Shown here: piece after piece, positions 38,457 through 50,300 of the stretch
Numbering within the stretch: the stretch's first letter is position 1
Layout of the letters: the number at the start of each line of letters is the position of its first letter
Source: Phallusia mammillata
Taxonomy: Eukaryota > Chordata > Ascidiacea > Phlebobranchia > Ascidiidae
Assembly (NCBI GenBank): GCA_003260075.1
Contig: QLIY01000008.1
Coordinates: forward strand, 186,001-250,000
Direction of reading: 5' to 3'
DNA: 64,000 nt
Notes under the pieces: model-generated
What the model saw: only the letters and a program-made list of their open reading frames with translations
What the model was told of the DNA's origin: nothing
Databases searched by the model: none
Position numbers and translations under genes: made by a program

Positions 38457-39788
38457 AGCCATTTGGTGTGGCCCTCAACAACACTCTGATTAGTTTTCGG
38501 TAAATCTCCTTGCTATACATAACAAGAATAAGCTAAACCAGCGCATGGAACTTAATTCATCCACCAGACCTACGGTCTTCTATTCGCACTGGGTGCTTGT
38601 TGCGTACAATGCCGAATGCGACGTAATATACCTCTATGTCTAGTAAACAATTACTTTGTTGTGAAGGGCAGTGTTGCGACGAAACTTACTTGCACCTAAC
38701 ATTTTAAAGTTGATATTAAAAGCAAAATAAAACGCAGGGGCGTGGAAATAATATCGACGTGATATTATATGCAAGCCGCACAAACAGCAGTGCAAAAAAG
38801 TGTAAATGCGGTACATACAAAAAATTGTGTGGCCCTCGCTTGGTGTCCGAAATTAGTTATATGGCCCACCGCCGAAAAAGGTTGCACACGTCCCCCCCCC
38901 CCAAGGCAACAATCTTTTCGAAACAGATTAATTTGTATGAAACAATACTTAAACGGGAAATAGGTCAAAAAAATCTATGCAAAAACGGCTTTTGTCCAAA
39001 ACAGTCTGAAAAATGCTCGTGTCACCTAACCTTTTAAAGCAAAAACATCATTTCAACGCCAGCCTTATAATACAAATATGGTTATCTCATGGAAAGTCAA
39101 AATCGTAGGATTAAATAACTTACATCTTTTCATTTTTTCAGTACTTCAGAAGGAAGTTGTGAATAGGTTCACATTAAGATTTGTTGTAAGATGGCAACAA
39201 ACTCCGTTTGACTGCGCGTACATGTTAGGTAAAATCACAAAGCAATAGCGCCAGGGTTTAAATATAAGACTAGGGCCAATCCCAAAAAAACTCTAACCGT
39301 TTTCAACGCTGGTTCATCACACAAACACATCAATAGTGCCACAACCACGCGTTTATGCCAGGGGTGTCCAAAATGGGGCCCTCAGCTGTTGTTTCAAACC
39401 CCGTATGGCCTACCATAATTGGGATAAATTTTTGTGGCGACTAGCGACTTCAAGCAAAGATTTTCAATGGAACTTTATTTACCGGTGAAAGGAAAGTAGC
39501 CTATGCATGATGCTGACGCAACAAAATCTCATTTAATGCCGTATGTTTTGTTATCATTTCCCAGGTAAAAACTTTGCAAAAACCGTTAGCCTGCGGCGTC
39601 TGCACTTGATAAAATTGACCTCTATTAAAAAGGTTTGGATACCCCTGGTTTGTGCAACACTAGGCTAAGCAATAAAGTCACAACAGATTGTTTTATTGCT
39701 TTACTTAGGTTTTAAAAGATGATGCTCATATACTGGTTTTCAATTAAGAGAAAAGCTTGAAGGCGTCCCATGTAGGCTAGCTTTATAC

Positions 39789-40264
39789 CAGGGGTGTGTA
39801 ACCCGCGGGCCACAATCCGGCCCGCCAAGCCATTTAGTGTGACCCTCAACAATACTCTGATTAGTTTTCGGTAAATCTCCTTGCTATACATAACAAGAAT
39901 AAGCTAAACCAGCGCATGGAACTTAATTCATCCACCAGACCTACGGTATTCTATTCGCACTGGGTGCTTGTTGCGTACAATGCCGAATGCGACGTAATAT
40001 ACCTCTATGTCTAGTAAACAATTACTTTGTTGTGAAGGGCAGTGTTGCGACGAAACTTACTTGCACCTAACATTTTAAAGTTGATATTAAAAGCAAAATA
40101 AAACGCAGGGGCGTGGAAATAATATCGACGTGATATTATATGCAAGCCGCACAAACAGCAGTGCAAAAAAGTGTAAATGCGGTACATACAAAAAATTGTG
40201 TGGCCCTCGCTTGGTGTCCGAAATTAGTTATATGGCCCACCGCCGAAAAAGGTTGCACACGTCG
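39789..40264. mobile_element. hAT-type MITE, about 476 bp
   Basis: Begins CAGGGGTGTGTAACCCGCGG and ends GGTTGCACACGTCG, with flanks CTTTATAC and TTTTATAC. Its left end is the stretch replaced by C in the other copy. The open frames inside (38759-39037 and 40130-40357) are incidental. Confidence 0.7.
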
Positions 40265-40556
40265 TTTTATACGGATAAGGTTAGTTTGTATTATAATACA
40301 CACAAACGTTCAAGCCATGAACTTAACCCACGGCGGTCGTGGAAAGAAAGTTTATGACTTGAAGGGTGTTTAGACGTCGAACTTTTACAACTGCTACTCA
40401 TGAACATCGAAGCAGTTAACAACAGTGAGAGCTTAAATCAAGTGTTTGAATTGTCGTAAACCTATCGCTTTACTGTGCTAACCGTTATACTGACGACACT
40501 TCGAGAGCTGTCTCTGCACTGATGATGTGAAAGTTGGTACGGACGATGTAAAACGA

Positions 40557-43536
40557 CGACAGGCCACTGGTGAGGTGACTACGTCATTAATTAGTCCACC
40601 TGCGGGCTCCGTCATTCTACCGTCCTACCAAAAAAAATAAACTTTTCAAAAACAAACCGGTGCAATGTTTTCTTAAAAAACTCGCGGGCAAAAAAAATAC
40701 GTTTTTAGGTGACGTTCAAAACACGAATAAAAATCAGTACAACTGTCGGTTTTCTTTTAAAATAGCGATGATCTTTTTTCTTTTTGGGGATGGCTTTTGT
40801 CTTTTCGAGTCACAGGCACAGTTTTGAATTGTTACGTAACACTATGTAAGAGTTGTAACCAAGGATGGTAGTACGGTACGGTATGATAGTACGGTACGGT
40901 ATGATAGTACGGTACGCAGCAAATTTCATCAAAAAGTACGGTACGTAGGTACGGTAGCCTACGCAAAGAAAGCTGAGGTACGGGTACGGTACGTGGTGCG
41001 GTCCTTCACTGGAGCGTACCACCGTACTAAAAGCGTACNAGCGTACCACCGTACTGGTAGGCTACGCATAATAAATGTTGATCAAACGATCATTTTTGCA
41101 TCGTTACCATTTGCAGATAATGTCAAAATTGTTTAAAACTAGAATTTAAGTTGTTTATTGCATGCTTTTATCACAATGTCCCTGTACCAAAATAGTGCTC
41201 AAAAAGTTTATGACGTCACTGGCAAATATTTTGTGCTTACGGGCTGACCGCTACGCAATAGGAGGGTTACACGCACTGTACGCCTATTATTAAAACGCGC
41301 ACATGACAAGAACAGAGATCAACTCGGCACTTGTAATTGATTCTCAAGTTAGTTAAAAAAAGCTGGCTATAGTGTTGCTGTCTCTTTCGTAGCAATGATT
41401 TTAAGAAAAATGCTGTTGAAAATTATACATTGTCGCTGCACGAGCCCATCATTAGAAAACACATCAACCTTCATTTCGAATAAGCTGGTTGTAGCGGGGC
41501 AGCTTGAGTCAGGGTTGCCATACCGTCCTTATTTCTACAATGTTTCCTTATTTTGAAGGGCGATGTCTTAAAAAAGTTCATTGTCCTTCTAAGAAATGTC
41601 CTTATTGTTGACTCGAGTCCTTATTTTGTCTTATTTTCAACAATTACTAAACCCTGTTTAGAGTTTAGACACCTCTCCTTCAAGTCAGGGGTGTCCAACA
41701 CCTGGCACGCGTGCCAAAAGTGGCACGCAGAGCATTTGAAAATTGCACACAAGCTTTTGCACATTTGGATGAGATAAACATTAGGATTTGTTACGCAATT
41801 ACATTTGTTTCTATTGATTCTTCTTGGCCTTTATTCTAACTTCAGTCAAGGTTATCAGTAGTTTAATAAATGGGTTGAACACAACCCATTAATTAATTTC
41901 TTTATTTTGGATAAAAAAACTTAAACCCAGTTGCAAACTATTTTGTTTCTGGAGTATCATGAACAAGTTTACTCGCATTTGACGACAATTTTTTCCAACT
42001 ATTTTAATAGGTATAGGTCAAATATTCGGAGCCCGTGGGGGGGGGGTTTTCGAGTCACAGGCACAGTTTTGAATTGTTACGTAACACTATGTAAGAGTTG
42101 TAACCAAGGATGGTAGTACGGTACGGTATGATAGTACGGTACGGTATGATAGTACGGTACGCAGCAAATTTCATCAAAAAGTACGGTACGTAGGTACGGT
42201 AGCCTACGCAAAGAAAGCTGAGGTACGGGTACGGTACGTGGTGCGGTCCTTCACTGGAGCGTACCACCGTACTAAAAGCGTACTGTACTACCGTACTNAA
42301 AAATTCTGTTTTTATTTTTTCGTATTGTTACGTTTTTATGCTTTGGTAAGTTTACATATATATGTCTGTTTTAATCACTGGTGTGTGGGACATAGATATC
42401 CACTGATATGACATGTCAATGATCTGCTTCTTTCAAAACTAAAAAATACATCGCAGTAAATCACTTGGACAAACCGTCGTGTTTTGCGAGAAATAAAACA
42501 AAACAATAAGAATAGAAAAAGCACGGAGAAGTAAAAACTATGTAACGCATCATTATTATTAAATCAGATCAAAACTCTTATTCTGTCATTAACTTCAAAG
42601 TTTGTGTGTTGGACCTTTTTAGTTTTGGTTTTGTTTAACAAAGAAAATGTTTTATAATTGATGTAAGAACCGGTTGTGAAGCGAAAAAACTAATTGTGTA
42701 GAAGTGAAAAGGAAGGACAAAACCAACCCGGGGGGGGGGGAACAGGCCACTGGTGAGGCGACTACGTCATTAATTAGTCCACCAGCGGGCTCCGTCATTC
42801 TACCGTCCTACCAAGAAAAATAAACTTTTCAAAAACAAACCTGTCCAATGTTTTTTTAAACTCGCGGGCATAAAAAAACCAGTTCCTAAAAAAATCAGTA
42901 CGACTGTCGGTTTTCTCAAAAAATAAAATGTTTTTTTCCTTTTTTGGGATGGCTTTTATCTTTCCGAGTCACAGTTCTGAATTGTTACGTAACACTATGT
43001 AACTGTTGTAACAAGTGTTTTTGTGCCTTCTCGTGGTTGTAAGGTCGTCGCTTTTATGTATGAGGTGTTACAAGCATGATATTCAAAAATATATATTTTC
43101 TGTTTTTATTTTTTCGTATTGTTACGTTTTTATGCTTTGGTAAGTTTACATATAAGCTTATATGTCTGTTTTAATCACTGGTGTGTGGGACATAGATATC
43201 CACTGATATGACAAGTCATGTCAACGATCTGCTTTTTTCAAAACTAAAAAATACATCGCAGTAAATCACTTGGACAAACCGTCGTGTTTTGCGAGAAATA
43301 AAACAAAACAATAAGAATAGAAAAAGCACGGAGAAGTAAAAACTATGTAACGCATCATTATTATTAAATCAGATCAAAACTCTTATATTGTCATTAACTT
43401 CAAAGTTTGTGTGTTGGGCTTTTTAGTTTTGGTTTTGTTTAACAAAGAAAATGTTTTATATTTGATGTAAGAACCGGTTGTGAAGGGAAAAAACTAATTG
43501 TGTAGAAGTGAAAAGGAAGGACAAAACCAACCCGCG
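40557..43536. repeat. Scrambled haplotype blocks joined by N and G runs
   Basis: Pairs: 40557-40855 with about 42741-43012; 40801-41038 with 42051-42297; 42299-42729 with 43098-43536. The joins are N at 41039, ten G at 42037-42046, N at 42298 and 11 G at 42730-42740. No gene is visible; the open frames inside are not supported. Confidence 0.8.
40862..41036. repeat. Tandem TACGGTACG-type satellite (second copy 42112-42297)
   Basis: Units such as GATAGTACGGTACGGTAT are repeated, followed by CGTACCACCGTACT. The corresponding place in the block starting at 42741 lacks this array, so it looks like an insertion present on one haplotype only. Confidence 0.7.
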
Positions 43537-43830
43537 GCTTGGGCAAGAAAAGTTTGCAGGTACAAAATTTCGACCGGTGGTTTATTGGAAAAATATGCAA
43601 ATTTATCTCTAGTAGTTTATGACGTAGTTAAGTCTGGGTTACGTCAGAAGCAGATGAACGAATTAAGTCGGAACTTGCGTAGAGGTCAGTTTGTAGCGTG
43701 GTCACGTGATCAAAAAAGCGGAAAAAATCAAATTTATCGAACCAACGATTGTGAAGTGGCTTGTTAAACTGAATTTGCACGTAAATGATACACGGCACGC
43801 ATTAGAAACATTAAATAGTTGAGTTTAAGA

Positions 43831-44066
43831 CAGTGGTTCTCAACTCGTTTCAGGCCATGCATCACCAATCTAAGTAAATAAGTATCGTGGACTAATCCAT
43901 TGTTGAATAAGGATAAAAAAGCATCCACGTCAACAAGCATATTGGCTTAAAATATATTCTTTCAATACATAATCCAACTAGCCTGCTTCCAATTTGACAC
44001 AAAATATAATTAGCGTTCTGTGGACCATCCTAAAAGTCATCATATACCAACAGTTGAGAACCACTG
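43831..44066. mobile_element. hAT-type MITE with perfect 8-bp target duplication
   Basis: Ends CAGTGGTTCTCAACT and AGTTGAGAACCACTG; GTTTAAGA on both sides (43823-43830 and 44067-44074). It lies about 330 bp beyond the 3' end of ATRX. Confidence 0.85.
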
Positions 44067-44394
44067 GTTTAAGAAATCTGACGGAAATCAACATCCTTTG
44101 CCGTTTCAATATTTACAAGAAAAACGCCATTTATAGCCGAAAAACATCTAGAAATCATACTCGTTCCATGGTTATATTTATCTATGTGTCCTGGAAAGGC
44201 AAGACGAGCGGTTGAGTTTATGCTGGAACACGACATACACAGATCCACGCTTTGCCTGAAAAAACGTCATCCACTGAAGTCACTGGAGGGTGACGCGATC
44301 GGCATCACGTGATTTTCGGGTCGGACGGAAAAAAACAAACATTTTCTAGAATAATAATCGTTATTTCCTAAAATCGAACATCGTCGTTGTGGCG

Positions 44395-47300
44395 TCACAG
44401 TGCACGTCGCCGTCGCGATTTGGAGTTCTTCATGTATTTTAATTCCCAATCTTCTTCTTCTCCTTCCTCTTCGCTTCCGCCACTTACTCCAGGTTCAGAA
44501 TCGCTCGAATCGATCACAATTTTTTCCACCACAGGTTTAAGCGTCATTTCTTTTGTCGCTTTCAAGCCAGAAGGGTTCGGAATTTTGAACAAATCGGCCA
44601 AAGTCTTCGCGGGTACGTTGACAACGGCTTTTGTGACGTCATTGACCCGTGATTGATCTATATCGCCACCTACCGACGGAGTTTTGCCTTTTGCGGCGAC
44701 GACGATTGTCTTTTCCGTTATTTTTTCGGTGTTGGGTTTCAACTCGGTGACCCCGAATTTGAACTTACCCTTGTTGCTTGTCACGTGACTTTTAGGGGGC
44801 GGTAGGGGCTGCACCGAAGGCACCGATGACGTCATACTCGTGTTTGACTTCTGCTCCGCGGGCTTGGGGAGGATTTTTCGCACACTACCTGATGAACCTG
44901 CAAAAAAATAAAAAAGTTTCTAAATTATCGGTAAATCTGTTTTCGCTTGTGTACTCGCGAACAAATAACTTTATTGCTCTGAAAAAAACCTTATCATTCT
45001 GTCGGGCAAAAACATCAGCAAAATTACAATTTGAACGACAAATCTGGTAATTATGCAAGCTGGTGGACAAAACAGATGTTTTATATTTTCCAAAAAAGTC
45101 ATGAATACGTAATTAATGCTTCTTGTACGTTTTGTTTGACTTCTTAAGCTTTTTGTCAAGCACAGTTGGTTCGGTTTTTGACCTTTGTTGTGTTGCATAT
45201 GGAACGTGCAAACATAGCGAGCAGTGATTAACTTTCTGCAGACATTTAATTGGAAATGGTAACCGAATGTGAAAACGTTTGCAATAAAATGTTTTTTCTG
45301 TCTACAAGCTTGTTGGTAAGCTTTAGATCAAGGTTGTATCCTGTTTTTAATATACCGATAGTTTTTCGACGTTTTCTGTTCACATTTTACGACCTTAAGC
45401 TGTAAAGCTGCTTCAGGAAAATCTTTTGGAATATTGTGGCTCAAAGCTCATACCGTAACTACCCACCTCCTGTTGTCTCGTTAGCGCCACCATGCGACGA
45501 CAACAGTTGCGCAAAAACGCTGCGAGCGAATGACGAAGCTTTGCGTAAATTCACTTCTTCCTAAAGTAAAAAAATATCAAGTATTAAAATCTAAATTAAA
45601 GAATTTATGAACTGAAAAACGGTTTAAGCCACAGTTGGATTGTTTACAGTAAAATTTCCATCCTATTTCAGTGAGATATTTGTGCTATTACCGAGCTAAG
45701 CCATTGCAGTTGCCCTTGTTAGGTAACATTTAAACTTGTGTGGGATTAGTGCTCCTGTTGTTAACATATTTGTAAAAGGACAATGCAGAACACCCGTTGT
45801 TACATCACCACGTTCAGATTGTGAAACACTGTTCAAACTTCAAACAGAATTGTTAAACATACAGGCTTGTTTGTAGCAGCGGCTGTCGTTGAATTCTGGG
45901 CAGTCACAAAGTTAGCAGCTTGGTCTGCTGTCGGGTCGAAAAATAACTTGAAAAACTGAAATTTAAAATGAATAAAATCACTCAAACTGACACCTCAGAA
46001 TAAAACACATTAAGTAAAGCAATAAATGTTTCGCTTAAAACCTAAAATCAGACAAAGTTTAAATCAGATTATCAGAATCAGTCAACACGAAAAGCAGAAA
46101 GTTATCGATGATGTCCGCACCTTTTCTTCAAACCACATAAGTTGAGTCATATTTCCTTTCAACTCCTTTTCTGCAGCTGCTCTTATTTGTTGTTGTCGAA
46201 CTTGCACCTCGATCGCCAACATTTTAATGCTGTCGTCGCTCATATGACGGTACATAGGGAGAGGTTTCTGTAAAAAACGACAGAAAATCAATTAGAGACA
46301 AACCTAAATAGAGACGAACCCAGTTAATAGCATAATCTGTTTTGTGCATAAATTTTGCAAACACCAATCGTAGATATATGGTAAGAAAATTGTCCGGTTT
46401 TAATTCCGGTTAATTGAATATAAAAGCTTGACGAATAACTGAATTCCTTTATTTATTGTTTAATTGAAGCTAAATTTCGATGAAGCATATCAGAAGCAGA
46501 AATCAAACAGTCACGAAAGAAAACGATGAGTAAAATTTTTTTTTACGAAAATACAAAGACGTGCAACATTTGTCTTTACAGGTTCGAACCCAGCATGCTC
46601 CCCAGGACGAATCAGTTATTTTTGTCTGTATATGAGTCGAGTGGCCAGGACCGTTTGGCCCAACTGTAGTGGTACTTAAAGTGGGTGCTAGCGCCCCTGA
46701 AAGTATTTTAAATCATAAAGTGCGCTTGCAAACAAAAAGGCTAATTAGGGCGCAGAATAAAAATTGGGTAATCAAAAACGTAATAATACGATAAGTCAGT
46801 ACTTCATGCTTTTAGAATAGCCACAGCATCAAAAAAGCGAGTATTATAGACGTAAAAAAGTGAAACCAATAATTAAACACAAACACTTACCAACGCTTTC
46901 ACCATTTGATCGATATCCACCGATTTTTGTGCTTCAATACGTTTCGACGTTTCTTCTATCGCAGCACAAACCTTAAAGAACACCAACAATGTTATTTCGC
47001 AAAAATGAACACTGTTTAAGTGGGCTGTGTCAAAGTATTAGATCGGATATTACAGTCTGAAAGTTTAAAGTATTGTTTCAATCAACCGGGGAAAAATACA
47101 CTTAGTGGTGCATTTAATATTAAAACAGCACTAAGCATTCGCCATTGAAAAGGTTCTTAATGCCCTAAACATATGCGATGACTTTGCCTACTGTTTAATC
47201 CAGTTCTGCGTGGCATCATCGTCAAAGGAATTCACATCATTAACCGTCTTTAAAGTGCTAAATATCACTGAAATTTTGGCTTTAAGAAATTGTTTTGGTG

Positions 47301-50300
47301 GTCTTTACCTCTATGTTTCTTAGCATAACGTGTGTTTTTATACACAAGATATTGCTGCCAGGCAAAGGTTTATGGGGCCCTTCTGGCAATTGTATTTTTA
47401 TGCCGACGTTTCGACGTCCTATACAGGTCGTCTTCATCAGGGTAAATAACCTGAATGCGACTGTGCGTGATAACACTTTCAGCGTTATTTACCCTGATGA
47501 AGGTGGCCTGTATAGGACGTCGAAACATCGGCATAAAAATACAATTGCCAGAAGAGCTCTATTAACTTGTGTGTTTTGTTCATAGGAAACCTATTAAAAG
47601 CAACCGCATTAAGCAGAAACAAATACCAACCTTCATCATAAACGTTAAACACGACTTCGCAGTTTTCTGTTTTTCAGGGGACAAAATATGAACACATGGG
47701 ATTAAAGTCCCGGTAATATCTTCAACCGTCACTTTACGCTTTACGCCATCCGCCATTGCTTGTTGTTTGTAGAGTAGGAGTTTCATAAGGACTTGTTGTC
47801 GATGGAACTCGTTCATAAGATATTGCGGTCCCACAAAGTTGAGGCCACCAATGGGTAAATTCACTTGCTGACTCATTAACGCCCCCATCTGGCTCATGTC
47901 ACCCAAACCTGGATTAAGATTGAGGTTCATTCGACGGCCCTGTGCATAATATGGTAAAGGTTAGTGGGTCATTGCTTTATTGTAGTATTCTATTTGAATA
48001 TGTTTTTTTTGTATAGTTTACTAACTGTATAAAGACCAAAGCTTGCAGAACTGTTTAGGTGCTGGTTTTTAATTCTTTTTAACTAAGTCATCATGTGTCG
48101 TTTATTACTGTTAAAAAAGTACTGTTTTCTAGGAAAAAACGAAGAATGGTCTACTTAAATTCAGTATCTTGATGACAAAAACAATAAAAAATAATTTTTA
48201 AAAACAATAACTTAAAATAATTTACGACAATCATTCGAAGTACAATAAATGTAACATGGATCTTAACCTAAAATTTCCGAAAACTTATTTTCTAACCCTA
48301 TCCCTCTTTTACTGGTAAATAAATAATTCAGCTCTTTGCGCAACCTATCAGAATTTAGCTAAAAGTGGGTCTGCCGTGAGGTGTAGTGTTAGTAGATTTT
48401 CCAAATATCATCACCCAAATTTTCTCTCACTTTTTTCTCATTCTCATACTCCTCCCACGCTGCTCTTCGCTCCTCCTCCGTCAGCTCCTCCGTCTCCTGG
48501 TGGTCGAGGAGTGAGTCGTGCTGATGGTAAGATGCGATCAGATGTTTCGTTCCTTCACCAACCAACACCTCGGCCAGAAGTTTGTCCTGTGAAAGCAAAA
48601 TACTGGTTAAATACAAAAGAAAGTTTAGGATGATTTTAGAGGGTTCTTTAACAGTGGGCCTGTTTTGGTATTGTGTTTTGATAACATTTGCCAAGTTGCG
48701 GTGACTTCAAGGATAAAATTAGTAGGCTATATATTAAGATGACTGTATTTTTCTCAAAAATGAAGTGGTCCATGAGTATTGGGGCTAGTGGTCCATGGCC
48801 TAAAACGAGTTGGGAACCGCTGCTTTAAGTGAGTTTAGACAAATTTTTAGGCTACCCCAGTTGAGGTCGCGATCTACAGATTGCAAACCGCTGGTGTATT
48901 TTAAAAGCAACTTTTGTTAGTATTTTGTGTGCAGTGCATCTAAAAGCACTATCGGTTGGATTTATTTTCAAACAAATTTCAACACAAAACACGCCACGTA
49001 AGGGTAATGTATTGTGTACGTTGACAGGTGGTCAGTTACCTGGGTTTCAAATTCAATACTAATCCCGATTACACATTAATATTAAAAACAAGCGATATCA
49101 AATTGCGTTTGTTTTTAAAAGAGAATGTTAAACGTTCAGTGGTGTTTGATAATCGTTTACGTCACAAACGCGATTGTGCGCATAGCAAAACACATTTCCG
49201 GGGTCAAACCTCAGAAGGATTAAATTTGAATAGCAAACAAACATGTTTAAAAATTTGAATAAGATTATAGCACCCTTTCAAATCATATAATTGAAGATAA
49301 GTCCGAACCCGGCCCGACTTACAACTTTGGTTTGGTAACCACTAATCTACACCGCCTCAATACCTTGGGCAGAGCATGGACTGGCAGGTCGTCGTTGTTC
49401 TCAGGTATAGGTGAAGGTTGGAAACAGTAAAGTTCCTGAAGGTCATGGGCAGTGAAATGACGATTTATCTGCTGCTCGTCAACGACGCGGAACGCCAGCG
49501 ATTGTTTCGTCACTTGTCTGTCGTAGATCTTCTCTTCCATGGTTCCCTGCGTACGCAACGGACCGTGACTTTTTAAAGAGTGAAATTAAAATGTAAACAG
49601 TGGTGGGATTAGGCCTGTTCGCACCGGTTCTATAGAACCGTCTCACGACATTTTATGAGGTCAGCGAACCGGTTAGCATTACTGGTTACTGTCAATAGGG
49701 GGGGGGGTTGGTGGTAAGATGCGATCAGATGTTTCGTTCCTTCACCAACTAACACTTCGGCCAGAAGTTTATCCTGTGAAAGCAAACCACTGGTTAAATA
49801 CGAAAGAAAGTATTGGATGAATTTTTAGGGGGTTCTTAACAGTGGGCCTGTTTTGGTATTGTGTTTTGAAAATCGTTTGTTTTGTAATCCAGCGATTCCC
49901 AATCATTCTGGTGCCGTGACCACTTGATAACATTTGCCAAATTGCGGAGGATAAAATTAGCAGGCTATATATTAGGGTTGACTGTATTTTTTCTCAACAA
50001 TGAACTGGTCCATGGGTTTATTCTATTGGGGCTGGTGGTCCATGGCCTAAAACAAGTTGGGAACCACGCCTTAGGCGACCCCAGGCAAATTGTCAGGCGA
50101 CCCCAGTTGAGGTCGCGACCCACAGGTTGGGAACACCTGGTGTATTTTAAAAGCACTACCCGTTTTTTTCGAACAAGTTTCAACACAAAACACGTCACAA
50201 AAGGGTTATTGTGTTGTTTACATTGGCAGATGGTCAATTACCTGGGTTTCAAATTCACTTCTATAATCCCTATTACACATTAATAATGAAACCAAGCGAT

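Larger units (their letters stand above)
37502..40263. repeat. 1.38-kb duplicated block (two haplotype copies)
   Basis: 37502-38891 and 38903-40263 are about 1.37-kb copies joined by an 11-C run (38892-38902). They differ by scattered SNPs and indels. In the first copy 88 C (38369-38456) stand where the second copy has 49 bp of ordinary sequence. Each copy contains two MITEs. Confidence 0.9.

Noticed and set aside
38302..38520. Frame encoding a long poly-glycine
   Set aside because: It is simply the reverse complement of the 88-C filler.
38759..40373. Repeated Cys/Lys-rich frames in the duplicated block
   Set aside because: They lie inside a non-coding hAT MITE and its allelic copy; no splice or family support.
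49028..49258. 76-codon plus-strand frame in an ATRX intron
   Set aside because: Part of an intron that is also duplicated at 50220-50321; no conserved features.
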